NCBI RefSeq assembly: GCF_012927325.1
Contig: NZ_JABBGI010000011.1
Span: forward strand, 1 to 64,000
DNA: 64,000 bases
Reading direction: 5' to 3'
Source: Chryseobacterium antibioticum
Lineage (GTDB): Bacteria > Bacteroidota > Bacteroidia > Flavobacteriales > Weeksellaceae
The notes below the pieces were generated by a model. That model searched no databases and was not told the DNA's origin. It saw nothing but the letters and a program-made list of their open reading frames with translations. Of the stretch, positions 8,552 through 16,761 are shown piece after piece; the first letter of the stretch is position 1, and each line of letters opens with the position of its first letter. The position numbers and the translations under genes are program-made.

Positions 8552-9043
8552 AGGATAAAGATCCGAAGTTGCCGGTATTCATAAAATCCGGAACCTGCTG
8601 TATTGGATTGTATGAGTCAATTATCCTATTGTCTCAAAAGTAGTATTACTTCTACAAGACATGTAATTTAATTCTACAGGATTTTTTTTAACAGAACGGG
8701 ACTGAAGCTTACTTTTGTACTGCTCTTATGATCAGGAGACTGGTTGTAGAGTATATTTATGTTTAATGATCTCCGCCTCATTTTCTACTTTTTCCGGAAT
8801 GTTTTTATGATTAACTTATAACGGCTTTCCCGGCGGAGATCGTTTTCTACATCACCCCTTAAAAGATTTTTCATCAGATATCATGATGAGTATGGTATAT
8901 ATTCTAACGAAAAAGAGAGCTGCATCTGTGGTTCTCTTTTTTTTGCTTAAAAATAAATTATAACGGTTTTTAGATTAACTTGGTAGATAAAAGATTCAAG
9001 GGATATGATTTTTCATACCTCTTTATCATAAAATATCAATCCG
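8552..9043. other. 492-bp intergenic region with a possible structured RNA
   Basis: No gene is seen. A perfect 10-bp inverted repeat GATCTCCGCC (8768-8777) / GGCGGAGATC (8832-8841) is followed by a terminator-like hairpin, AAAAAGAGA / TCTCTTTTT, ending in a T-run at about 8943. TATATTTA (8752-8759) is one base from a -7 consensus. Together they could be a small RNA of about 180 nt; this is unproven. Confidence 0.35.
8910..8943 (+). terminator. Terminator-like hairpin with no upstream gene
   Basis: AAAAAGAGA and TCTCTTTTTTTT flank a loop of about 14 nt. No plus-strand gene precedes it, so it either ends an unannotated small RNA or is incidental. Confidence 0.5.
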
Positions 9044-9618
9044 ATGGAAAGCATTACCATTACAGAAAGAAAAAAATCAGTCATAACCGACTCCATTTTA
9101 TTAACCCTATTCGCCGTCGTACCCTTATTTTTCTTGGTAAAATGGTTAATTTTAGCAGAGGATGGGAGAATATTTATTATCTTTTTGATCATAGTGACTC
9201 TCTTTTTCCCTGTAGTTGTAATATCCGGTTATATTTGGGATGTAAAACAAAGAATAATTTTATCCGAAGATGGTATAAGACTTTGTTATGGAAGAAATTT
9301 TGTTGACATCATACACTTTGAAGGAGGCTTTTCCATACCTCCTGACCATACTATTCCTGGACTAAGATAGCAGGCTTTCACATCGATGTCTATGAACGTC
9401 AGGAACCGACCGAAGGTGGTGGCTATACTACGTTGACAAAGTACAGTCTTATTGTCAAATTAAAAAATAAAGAAAAGGGATCTGCTGATTTTGAAACATT
9501 CAGCCCGAATTACCATTCTATCAGGTTGGGTAAGTTTAAAGAACATCCCAATAGGATAGTAGAGATTTGTGAGGATTTTCAACGGAATATCAAAAATCGC
9601 GAAACACCTGTAAAATAA
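9044..9618 (+). pseudogene. Frameshifted two-TM membrane protein
   Basis: The first reading frame (9044-9369) encodes two membrane helices (TDSILLTLFAVVPLFF and FIIFLIIVTLFFPVVV), then a cytoplasmic part ending PDHTIPG. A second frame continues the protein without a start codon of its own from about 9361 (TKIAGFHIDVYERQEPTEGG to NRETPVK, stop at 9618). Restoring one base near 9356-9363 (CCTGGACT to CCTGGAACT) would fuse them into about 191 residues. The family is not recognised. It could be a real pseudogene or an assembly indel. Confidence 0.7.
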
Positions 9619-9645
9619 AAATCCCACTTTCAAAAAGTGAGATTT
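9619..9645. terminator. Bidirectional terminator
   Basis: A 12-bp stem (AAATCCCACTTT / AAAGTGAGATTT, one mismatch) with A/T-rich flanks on both sides. It serves the converging genes ending at 9618 and 9669. Confidence 0.75.
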
Positions 9646-9668
9646 ATTATAGTTTGTAGGGATTAATA

Positions 9669-10250
9669 TTAATGAGCTAACTGACCGAAAGGAGTCAACT
9701 TGTTGTCATCAGACATCGTTTGTCCTAAAAAGTCTTTCTTTTGGTCTCCTTTCATTCTTCCTGCTGCTTCATGAGCATTGAAGTAAGCTTCACTTAGTTT
9801 AGTCGTAATATCAATCGGTTTGAAATCAAATTTTGTATCCCCTTCCACACCTAAGTATCCGTTCTTTCTGGTAAGATTTGAGATATAATTATTGTAGTTA
9901 AGGAATGTATTTCTCAGGTATTGCGTATGATATTCCATACATTTTTTAGCTTTTTTGGAAGAATTGTTCAGAATACAGTTCTTCATATTATTTCTGTAAA
10001 GGAACCACTCAGACTCCAGAATGCCATATTCTTTCCCTAAAGCAACTTTTCCGTTGGTAACGATGTTGTTATCCCCTTCTTTATCAGCGATAGCCTGAAG
10101 ATGCTTGATCACTAGAGGAACCGTATTTTCAATCTTTGTTTTGGTTTCCTTTAAGATACTGAGATCTGCAGCCGGAGACTTTTTCTTTTGAGCTGTAGTC
10201 ACGTTAAAAATAAGCAGTAATAGTACAATCAGTAAATTATATCTTTTCAT
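9669..10250 (-). CDS. Secreted protein of unknown function
   Basis: A 193-residue protein with a strong signal peptide (LLIVLLLLIFNVTTAQ), then a mostly helical, lysine-rich mature part. Two cysteines (MKNCIL and KKCMEY) could form a disulfide. I do not recognise the family. The gene is flanked by a bidirectional terminator and about 245 bp of AT-rich DNA, so it is likely monocistronic. Periplasmic or outer-surface location is inferred from the signal peptide only. Confidence 0.75.
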   Translation of the reverse strand: MKRYNLLIVLLLLIFNVTTAQKKKSPAADLSILKETKTKIENTVPLVIKHLQAIADKEGDNNIVTNGKVALGKEYGILESEWFLYRNNMKNCILNNSSKKAKKCMEYHTQYLRNTFLNYNNYISNLTRKNGYLGVEGDTKFDFKPIDITTKLSEAYFNAHEAAGRMKGDQKKDFLGQTMSDDNKLTPFGQLAH

Positions 10251-10495
10251 GAGAAATTTTTAAAGCACTAAAATAAATATATTTTCTCAGTTTAAACAAC
10301 TTCATTTTAATTTTATTTAATAAATTTTAACAAATCTATAATATTATTTGTCCATCATTGTATAAATGGTGATGAGAAGGTCTTTATTAATGCAATTTTT
10401 AAACTAAATTCCTTAACTATAATGAACAATTAATGATCAGATCTATTGCTCAGGGATGCTGTTTTTTAAACCTAATTCAGAATCAACCGAGCAGC

Positions 10496-11365
10496 TTATG
10501 AAATCAAAACCATTAATGCCTGGTAATAGTTTTCCAATAAATTTTTATCATTATTTAGGAATAAATACGGTTCTATTAATTCCAGTTCCATCAATTCAAA
10601 TGAATTATTTATGAGTACACCATCCACTCTTGCATAAAGTGTTGACTGTGGCAGACTCTTTAAGTATTGTCCTGCCTGTTCAATATGGAGCGGGTTGGGT
10701 GTTGGATAACTGATCGTCCCGCCATGGTAGTGTTGCACTCGGAAATCGTCCTTTTTAGGAGTCTTTAATGAACAGTGACTGTATTGGCCATTGAAGAACA
10801 GGAACGACCATTCCCCGTTTTTGATTTCTTCTACAAAAGGCTGTACAATATAATCTTCTGCTTTTAAGAGTTCTCCGATTTCTTCTGTACGTTCTTTTAG
10901 ATTGTTTTTATTAAGGGTTAAGGTATTTTGAGCGCCTGCACTTACACAAGGTTTCACAACCAGTTGATCGGTACCGAACAAGTCAAAGAACCGATCGTCA
11001 AAGGCAGAACCTTTATCAAGGTACTCGGAGGCAATGACAGGGAGCCCGTTTTGGGCAATGTCTTTCAGGTATTTTTTATTACTGTTCCATTGGATGATTT
11101 CCACCGGATTGAGTACTTTGATATTTAATTTTTCCAGTTTATTGAGCCAATTTAAAAACTCTGGTAAGTGGTTGTGATAATCCCAGGGAGACTTAATGAT
11201 AGCTACATTGAAACTGTTCCAGTCTATATGATCATCGTTCCAGATTGCGGGAACCACATTCAAACCCTTATCTGTCAAAAAGTTTAAAAGGTCTGCATCT
11301 TCATCGTTGGTAACACCCTGTGCAAACTTGTCCTGCTTTTTGTACCCTACTATTGCGATTTTCAT
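10496..11365 (-). CDS. ATP-grasp domain protein
   Basis: A 289-residue soluble protein with an ATP-grasp layout. The pre-ATP-grasp part runs MKIAIVGYKKQD to IIKSPWDYHNH; the ATP-binding core has DQLVVKPCVSAGAQNT and EDYIVQPFVEEIKNGEWSFLFF; a metal-binding segment follows (YARVDGVLIN, ELMELELIEPYLF). Its closest known kin are small glutathione-synthetase-like ligases such as DcsG, but the substrates cannot be read from the sequence. Direct repeats of CAGATACAGTT lie 120-145 bp upstream and may be its operator. Confidence 0.75.
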   Translation of the reverse strand: MKIAIVGYKKQDKFAQGVTNDEDADLLNFLTDKGLNVVPAIWNDDHIDWNSFNVAIIKSPWDYHNHLPEFLNWLNKLEKLNIKVLNPVEIIQWNSNKKYLKDIAQNGLPVIASEYLDKGSAFDDRFFDLFGTDQLVVKPCVSAGAQNTLTLNKNNLKERTEEIGELLKAEDYIVQPFVEEIKNGEWSFLFFNGQYSHCSLKTPKKDDFRVQHYHGGTISYPTPNPLHIEQAGQYLKSLPQSTLYARVDGVLINNSFELMELELIEPYLFLNNDKNLLENYYQALMVLIS

Positions 11366-11714
11366 TCTTCTATTTTGTTTAATTGTATTCAGCTGATTTC
11401 TTTATTCCCACGGCTCAAAATCCTTATTTACTTTTGATATCGGGCCTCATCTGATACAAATTTCAGCAAACACGACAAGTGTACGCAGATACAGTTTTGA
11501 CTATTTAGACAGATACAGTTATTTCAAATTAAAGAATATGGTTACTGTATCTTTTTTTAACTAGTTGTAAAGATTATCAGCAGAATGTGAATTTTTTCTG
11601 TCAATTAAACAGGGATGAGAAGAGAATATTAGAAATTTAACATATTTTAATAAAATTTATTTATTTGATTTTCAATGACTTATACCAATTTGCATTTTAT
11701 CACTATAAAATTAG

Positions 11715-11744
11715 TTGTTGGGTTCAGATTTATTTCTACATTTG
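11715..11744 (+). promoter_or_regulatory. Promoter of blaI-M56
   Basis: TTG (11715-11717), 19 bp, TACATTTG (11737-11744): a full match to the Bacteroidota housekeeping consensus. The predicted start is near 11751, about 47 nt before the ATG. Confidence 0.8.
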
Positions 11745-11748
11745 TATA

Positions 11749-11762
11749 ACTAATTTGTTAGT
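11749..11762 (+). promoter_or_regulatory. Palindromic operator candidate for BlaI
   Basis: ACTAA-TTTG-TTAGT is a symmetric site directly on the predicted transcription start. BlaI/MecI repressors bind short dyads in this position in front of their own operon, so autorepression is inferred. Confidence 0.6.
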
Positions 11763-11797
11763 GATACAGGATTCTAGTAAAAGGGCAGGTCACTATA

Positions 11798-12181
11798 ATG
11801 AAAAATGAAACGGGTATGAAAATTCAGAATTTAACAAAAGCAGAAGAACAGGTAATGCAGTATTTATGGAAACTTGAAAAAGGATTCCTGAAAGACGTTC
11901 TGGATCTTTTTCCGGAACCGAAACCCCATACGAATACCGTTTCTACTATTTTAAAAGTATTGAAGGACAAAGAATTCGTAGACTATAATGTATACGGAAG
12001 ACAGCACGAGTATTTCCCTCTGGTAACTAAAGAACAGTATTCGGGGAAAACAATGAAAAGTCTGGTGAAAAATTATTTTAAAGGTTCTTATAAAAGTGCC
12101 GTTTCGTTTCTTGTGGAAAAAAATGAAATGACCGTGGAAGACCTTGAAATGCTTCTGAACGAACTCAAAAAGAAAAATTAA
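11798..12181 (+). CDS. BlaI/MecI/CopY family transcriptional repressor
   Basis: A 127-residue protein with the Penicillinase_R layout: an N-terminal winged helix (NLTKAEEQVMQYLWKLEKG, HTNTVSTILKVLKDKEFVDY, GRQHEYFPLVTKEQY) and a C-terminal dimerisation helix pair. In known systems the repressor is released by cleavage triggered by a BlaR1-type membrane peptidase, which here is the next gene (6 nt gap). The start may instead be the internal ATG seven codons in (MKIQNL). The actual target and signal are unknown. Confidence 0.88.
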   Translation: MKNETGMKIQNLTKAEEQVMQYLWKLEKGFLKDVLDLFPEPKPHTNTVSTILKVLKDKEFVDYNVYGRQHEYFPLVTKEQYSGKTMKSLVKNYFKGSYKSAVSFLVEKNEMTVEDLEMLLNELKKKN

Positions 12182-12187
12182 CGGATA

Positions 12188-14158
12188 ATGGAAACTCTAC
12201 TTCTGTACTTCGGAAAAGTAATTATAAGCTCTGGTGTAATGTTTTTGTATTATCAGTTGTCTTTAAAAGACAAGACATTCCATCACTATAACAGGTTTTA
12301 TCTCCTGGGTGCGATGGTGATATCGCTGCTGCTGCCCCTGATCAGGGTAGATGATTTTACAATAGAAGTGAATAGTGACCTCTATATGCTTCTAGATAAA
12401 ATACAGAATTTTAATACAGAAAAAAACATAGACAATGGCCACATTTATTTTAGAATTATTTTTTCAGCTTTGGGACTGGTTTCTCTCTATTTTTTAGGGA
12501 AGTTGATTGTAGGGATCTTTAAGATCCAACAGCTTAAAAAACAGTTTCAGAAAGAAAGTTTTGACGGGATCAATTTTTACCTTACAGACTTGACCGAAGC
12601 CCCTTTTTCATACTTTAAAAATCTTTTCTGGAAGAATACCATCACATTGAATTCTGATGTAGGAGAACAGATTTTAAAACATGAAATGGTCCACATTGAG
12701 CAGAAGCACTCTTTCGATAAGATATTTATTGAAATTATTACTTCTGTTTTCTGGTTCAATCCATTTTTTCATATCATTAAAAAAGAGATCAGCCTGATTC
12801 ACGAATACCTGGCGGATAAAAAAGCCGTCAAACAATCGGACACCAAAGCATTTGCGCATATGCTTTTAGCAAGCCACTTTTCCGGAACACAGTTGCCTGC
12901 CACCAGTCCGTTTTTAAGTTCAAATCTAAAAAAACGACTCAAAATGTTACAAAAACCACAAACCAAATTCGGATATGCGCGAAGAATTTTTGCATTACCG
13001 GTTTTATTTTCAGTAGCCTTTGCCTATATGGTGAATGCCAAGAACAACGAAATTAAAGAAACTAATATAGCGATTGAGGAAGCCGTTTCTCAGATCAAAA
13101 AAGACACCGTAGGACCTGAGAAAATTGAGCAGAAAGAAGTTATAGATCCTAAATTCTTCAAAAATTCATCCAGCGAAAAGAAAATTACAGAACTGGGAAA
13201 GAAGATTGAAGAAAAAAGTAAAGTTTTAAAAACGCTGAAGCCTGAAAGCAAAGAATTTCAGCGGAACCTTGAAGAGATCGGTGAACTTTCCGGAGAATTA
13301 GGAAAAGTTACCAATTCTGATGATTTTAAAATGGCTTTCGCTTTTTCTACATCAGAAGCAAAAAGAGTTAATGATTTTTTCAAATCAGACGAATGGAAAA
13401 ATAAAACGAAAGCCCTTGAAGACCTTGGTGTGGAAATGCCGGACTTATCCAATCTGAATATCGACTTTCCGGAAGGCCCACCAGCTCCACCTACACCACC
13501 AAACGCTCATGGTATAAGAGTATTACGATTCAATGATGGCGTTTACCAAAACTGGAGCCCTGAAACTGAAAAAGAGGCCCGAAAAGCAATGAAAGAAGGA
13601 AAGGCAGCCAGAAAAAAAGCTGAAAAGGCGAGAGCTGAAGCCATGAAACTAAGCGAAAAAGCAAGAATAATGGGTGAAGAAGCAAGAATAGCCGGAGAAA
13701 AAGCCCGGATTGAAGGCATGAAAGCAGGACAGATCGGAAGATTTCAGGGCGAAGCTGCAAGAGTAGCAGGAGAGAAAGCAAGAATAGTAGGTGAAAAAGC
13801 CAGACTTGAAGGTGAAAAAATTAGATTGGAAGTCGTGAAAAAGTTTTCGGAAGGTACTAAAGGAAACGTTTATTTTTACAGAAGCACAAATACGGATAAA
13901 TCAGGTTCATTAAACAGAACCATGGAGCTGGAGGCAGATTATATTAAGAAAGATGCGAATGGAATCATTGCCATGAATGGAGTGAAAAAATTTAAGTTGA
14001 ACAGTTCTGATAATACAAAAATTTTTATAAACGGAAAAGAAGTCAGCAAAGGAGAACTTGATGCGCTGAACCCTGAAAATATTGGAAGCGTTACCATCAA
14101 TAAAGAAGGTGGAGCTAATATCGGACAAGGAGAAATAAGAATTCAGACCAAGAAATAA
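12188..14158 (+). CDS. BlaR1-like M56 membrane metallopeptidase with long charged C-terminal extension
   Basis: A 656-residue protein. Residues 1-110 hold three or more membrane helices. The zinc site is HEMVH (165-169) with a likely third ligand in HEYLAD (about 206), followed by another hydrophobic segment near 266-283 (FALPVLFSVAFAYM). Beyond it there is no penicillin-binding sensor domain. Instead come charged coiled-coil sequence, a proline-rich linker (about 427-440), a run of heptad-like GEKARI/GEEARIA repeats (about 460-547), and a small beta-rich tail (FINGKEVSKGELDAL). Paired with BlaI upstream, it is probably a signal-triggered protease; the periplasmic signal is unknown. Confidence 0.85.
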   Translation: METLLLYFGKVIISSGVMFLYYQLSLKDKTFHHYNRFYLLGAMVISLLLPLIRVDDFTIEVNSDLYMLLDKIQNFNTEKNIDNGHIYFRIIFSALGLVSLYFLGKLIVGIFKIQQLKKQFQKESFDGINFYLTDLTEAPFSYFKNLFWKNTITLNSDVGEQILKHEMVHIEQKHSFDKIFIEIITSVFWFNPFFHIIKKEISLIHEYLADKKAVKQSDTKAFAHMLLASHFSGTQLPATSPFLSSNLKKRLKMLQKPQTKFGYARRIFALPVLFSVAFAYMVNAKNNEIKETNIAIEEAVSQIKKDTVGPEKIEQKEVIDPKFFKNSSSEKKITELGKKIEEKSKVLKTLKPESKEFQRNLEEIGELSGELGKVTNSDDFKMAFAFSTSEAKRVNDFFKSDEWKNKTKALEDLGVEMPDLSNLNIDFPEGPPAPPTPPNAHGIRVLRFNDGVYQNWSPETEKEARKAMKEGKAARKKAEKARAEAMKLSEKARIMGEEARIAGEKARIEGMKAGQIGRFQGEAARVAGEKARIVGEKARLEGEKIRLEVVKKFSEGTKGNVYFYRSTNTDKSGSLNRTMELEADYIKKDANGIIAMNGVKKFKLNSSDNTKIFINGKEVSKGELDALNPENIGSVTINKEGGANIGQGEIRIQTKK

Positions 14159-14167
14159 AATACCATC

Positions 14168-14202
14168 AAGCTTTGTCAATTTATAATTGGCAAAGCTTTT
14201 TT
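14168..14202 (+). terminator. Terminator after the M56 gene
   Basis: AAGCTTTG / CAAAGCTT, with an additional CAATT/AATTG pairing inside, then TTTT. It separates blaI-M56 from the following GLPGLI gene. Confidence 0.8.
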
Positions 14203-14228
14203 AATTAGAGGTAAAAATTACATAAATT

Positions 14229-15136
14229 ATGAAAAGAAATTATTTTATTGTATTAGCATTTCTAAGTATGTTTGCCAATGCACAGACCAACAGATTCTTT
14301 TATGAGTACAAGTTTATTCCGGATTCTAACAATAAAGAAGAGGTGAAAAAGGAAATGATGCTCCTGGATATTAATAAAAAGGGATCGGCTTACTATAGCC
14401 ACGATAAATTTGTTGCAGATTCCACTTCCAAAGCAGAGTTGGAAAAACAAATAAACTCCGGAAGCGGAAGCATCAGTGTGAACAGAAGAGACAGGCCGGG
14501 ACAGGTGTCTTATAAGGTAACTAAAGACTATCCGGATTTTAAGACGTATCTTTTTACAAGTGTCAGCACAGATAAATATAAAATAAAGGAAGATAAAAAA
14601 CCGGAATGGAAAATTCTTCCGGATAAACAGAAGATCGGAGAGTACAATACCCAAAAAGCAGTAACAAGCTACGGTGGAAGAGAGTGGACGGCATGGTTTT
14701 CATCAGATATTCCTTTTCAGGATGGTCCGTATAAATTCTATGGCTTCCGGGACTGATTGTGAAAATAGAAGACGGAACAGGTTCACATACCATGACTTTG
14801 GTAGGAAATAAAACGATAGAGAGTCCTGCAGAAGAAAAAGAGACCCAGCTTCCGGACAATGTCAGAATATTGGGAATGGGCGGAAAAGAGCTGGAGATCA
14901 CGAAAGACCAGTACAAAAAAGTATGGAAAGCCTATGTGAATGATCCTACCAAAAATATGAGGGAAATGATGATGAAAAATGGAGGAGATTCAAATACCAA
15001 AGTAGCATTTAAAATGAAAACGGCAGATGGAAAAGAGCTTTCAGACCCTAATCAGGTATTTAAAGAAATGGAAAAGAGAACGAAAGAAACACTGCTGAAA
15101 AATAACAATCCGATTGAACCGGATATGACGAAGTAG
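14229..15136 (+). pseudogene. GLPGLI family protein, frameshifted inside its signature
   Basis: The first part (14229-14756) has a signal peptide (FLSMFANAQ) and runs to DGPYKFYGF, then hits TGA. In the next frame, LPGLIVKIEDGTGSH continues without a break from 14744 to the stop at 15136 (PIEPDMTK). Restoring one base at 14743-14745 (GGCTTCCGG to GGNCTTCCGG) yields the canonical YGLPGLIV. The full protein would be about 302 residues. A GTG at 14759 could start the second half alone, but it would lack the signature. The gene follows blaI-M56 on the same strand. Confidence 0.85.
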
Positions 15137-15160
15137 TTGACATACATTTTTAATAGAGAG

Positions 15161-15198
15161 CAGGATGGTTATTAATGACTATCCTGTTTTTCTTTTTA
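15161..15198 (+). terminator. Terminator after the broken GLPGLI gene
   Basis: CAGGATGGT / ACTATCCTG (nine pairs including one G-T wobble), 8-nt loop, then TTTTTCTTTTT. Confidence 0.8.
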
Positions 15199-15229
15199 TT
15201 GTCTTAATTTTAAAGCTTTAATTCTAAAT

Positions 15230-15790
15230 ATGATGACAGAAAAGGAAAAATGTGCTGCAGGACTTTTATACGACGCCAATTATGACAAGGAGCTTATAAA
15301 TGAACGGCTCACCTGCAAAGATCTCTGCCTGGAATACAACCAGCTGAAAAATTCTGATACCCCAAATAGAGACAAGCTGATCAAAAAGATCATTGGAAAG
15401 ACAAAGGAAAACATCTGTATAGAACCATCTTTCTGGTGTGATTACGGTTATAATATTGAAACGGGCGAGAACTTTTACGCCAATCATAATTTGACTATTT
15501 TAGACTGTGCAAAAGTGAAATTTGGTGATAATGTTTTCATCGGACCCAATTGCAGTTTTTATACCGCCGGACACCCGCTAGATGCCAAACAGAGAAATGA
15601 AGGTCTAGAGTATGCCCATCCCATCACAGTTGGAGATAACGTTTGGCTGGGAGGGAACGTAGTGGTTCTGCCCGGAGTTTCCATTGGAAATAATACCGTG
15701 ATAGGCGCTGGAAGTGTTGTTACCAAAGACATTCCTGAGAATAGTGTTGCTGTTGGGAACCCCTGTAAGGTCATTAAAAATATTGAATAA
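15230..15790 (+). CDS. Sugar O-acetyltransferase, maltose/galactoside acetyltransferase family
   Basis: A 186-residue hexapeptide-repeat enzyme expected to use acetyl-CoA on a sugar hydroxyl. The N-terminal mac domain (EKEKCAAGLLYDANYDKEL) is followed by the left-handed beta-helix: YNIETGENFYANHNLTILD, NVFIGPNCSFYTAGHPLDA with the catalytic histidine in TAGHP, WLGGNVVVLPGVSIGNNTVIGAGSVVTKDIP, and the closing VAVGNPCKVIK. The length matches Maa/LacA. Translation could begin at either of two adjacent ATGs (15230 or 15233). It stands alone between two terminators. Confidence 0.9.
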   Translation: MMTEKEKCAAGLLYDANYDKELINERLTCKDLCLEYNQLKNSDTPNRDKLIKKIIGKTKENICIEPSFWCDYGYNIETGENFYANHNLTILDCAKVKFGDNVFIGPNCSFYTAGHPLDAKQRNEGLEYAHPITVGDNVWLGGNVVVLPGVSIGNNTVIGAGSVVTKDIPENSVAVGNPCKVIKNIE

Positions 15791-15830
15791 ATAAAACAAC
15801 AATATCAAATGGATATCTTTCAATAAAACG

Positions 15831-15862
15831 AAAATCCCGAAACGAAAGTTTCGGGATTTTTA
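15831..15862. terminator. Bidirectional terminator
   Basis: AAAATCCCGAAAC-GAAA-GTTTCGGGATTTT, a perfect 13-bp stem with a GAAA loop and T-runs on either strand, between convergent genes. Confidence 0.9.
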
Positions 15863-15884
15863 TATTTAAAATAGCTGTTGATGA

Positions 15885-16538
15885 TTAAGCTAATTTCTGA
15901 GAATCTGCAATAAACTGAGCCAGTCCGCTGTCTGTTAAAGGATGCTTTAATAAGCTCAAGATCGGAGGAAGTGGAGACGTGATCACATCTGCCCCGATTT
16001 TAGCACAGTCGATGATGTGCATAGAATGACGGATAGATGCAGCTAAGATCTCCGTGCCATACATATAGTTATCGAAAATTAATCTGATCTCCTGAATAAG
16101 ACCTAGTCCGTCTGTTGAGATATCATCTAATCTTCCCAAGAAAGGAGAAACATAACTAGCCCCTGCTTTAGCTGCTAAAAGTGCCTGTCCTGCAGAGAAA
16201 ATAAGGGTACAGTTCGTTTTGATCCCTTTATCAGAGAAATATTTTAATGCTTTGATCCCGTCTTTGATCATTGGGATCTTTACTACGATATTCGGGTGGA
16301 TTGCTGCCAATTCTTCCCCTTCTTTGATCATTTCTTCGTAGGTAGTGGAAAGTACTTCAGCAGAAATATCTCCGTCTACAAGCTCACAAATCGTTTTGTA
16401 ATGATTCTTGATCGCCTCATTCCCTTGAATTCCTTCTTTTGCCATTAATGAAGGGTTAGTGGTTACACCATCTAAAATTCCAAGGTCTCTTGCTTCTTTA
16501 ATCTGTTCTAAATTAGCTGTGTCAATAAAAAATTTCAT
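15885..16538 (-). CDS. fsa: Fructose-6-phosphate aldolase / short transaldolase
   Basis: A 217-residue TIM-barrel enzyme of the TalC/FSA subfamily. [25 protein letters not shown], the Schiff-base lysine in VVKIPM (K87), [19 protein letters not shown] and [11 protein letters not shown] are all present. Enzymes of this length act as transaldolase or as fructose-6-phosphate aldolase; annotation pipelines often call them fsa, and the sequence alone does not separate the two here. A -7 box on the minus strand (16569-16562, TATCTTTG) lies 23 nt upstream, so it is independently transcribed. Confidence 0.9.
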   Translation of the reverse strand: MKFFIDTANLEQIKEARDLGILDGVTTNPSLMAKEGIQGNEAIKNHYKTICELVDGDISAEVLSTTYEEMIKEGEELAAIHPNIVVKIPMIKDGIKALKYFSDKGIKTNCTLIFSAGQALLAAKAGASYVSPFLGRLDDISTDGLGLIQEIRLIFDNYMYGTEILAASIRHSMHIIDCAKIGADVITSPLPPILSLLKHPLTDSGLAQFIADSQKLA

Positions 16539-16561
16539 TTTGTTCGATAGATTTATTCCTG

Positions 16562-16569
16562 CAAAGATA
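16562..16569 (-). promoter_or_regulatory. -7 element for the fsa-like gene
   Basis: TATCTTTG on the minus strand; predicted start near 16555, leader of about 17 nt. The -33 box is weak. Confidence 0.55.
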
Positions 16570-16606
16570 ACGATTCCCTTTGTGAGTGGAAAATTTTAAT
16601 TTTGGG

Positions 16607-16647
16607 TAGAAGTTAGAAGTTAGAAGTTAGAAGTTAGAAGTTAGAAG
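16607..16647 (+). repeat. Heptamer tandem array (TAGAAGT)5.9
   Basis: Almost six perfect copies of a 7-bp unit between the fsa-like gene and the DUF1905 gene. The period does not suit coding DNA and no reading frame uses it. Confidence 0.95.
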
Positions 16648-16696
16648 GAAGATGGAGTAGTTAGTTATATAAATCAACAGATAATTTATAAATTTG

Positions 16697-16745
16697 CCTA
16701 ACACCTAACACCTAACACCTAACACCTAACACCTAACACCTAACA
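16697..16745 (+). repeat. Heptamer tandem array (CCTAACA)7
   Basis: Exactly seven perfect copies. Read on the other strand the unit is TTAGGTG, two bases from the TTAGAAG of the first array, so the arrays face each other as an imperfect inverted pair about 50 bp apart. The second ends 16 bp before the next start codon. Confidence 0.95.
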
Positions 16746-16761
16746 CGTAATTGTATTCACA

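Larger units (their letters stand above)
11366..11797. promoter_or_regulatory. 432-bp divergent regulatory region
   Basis: It separates the minus-strand ATP-grasp gene from blaI. CAGATACAGTT occurs twice as direct repeats 24 bp apart (11486-11496, 11510-11520), with an inverted ACTGTATCT at 11544-11552 followed by a T-run. The blaI promoter and its palindrome lie at the right end. The middle is AT-rich and otherwise plain. Confidence 0.5.

Noticed and set aside
13530..13781. 83-codon Leu/Phe-rich frame antisense to the M56 gene
   Set aside because: It is the shadow of the charged repeat region; reverse reading of Lys/Glu/Ala codons yields Leu/Phe-rich frames.
16607..16745. Heptamer arrays as a CRISPR
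   Set aside because: Units are 7 bp with no spacers, and no cas genes are in the window.
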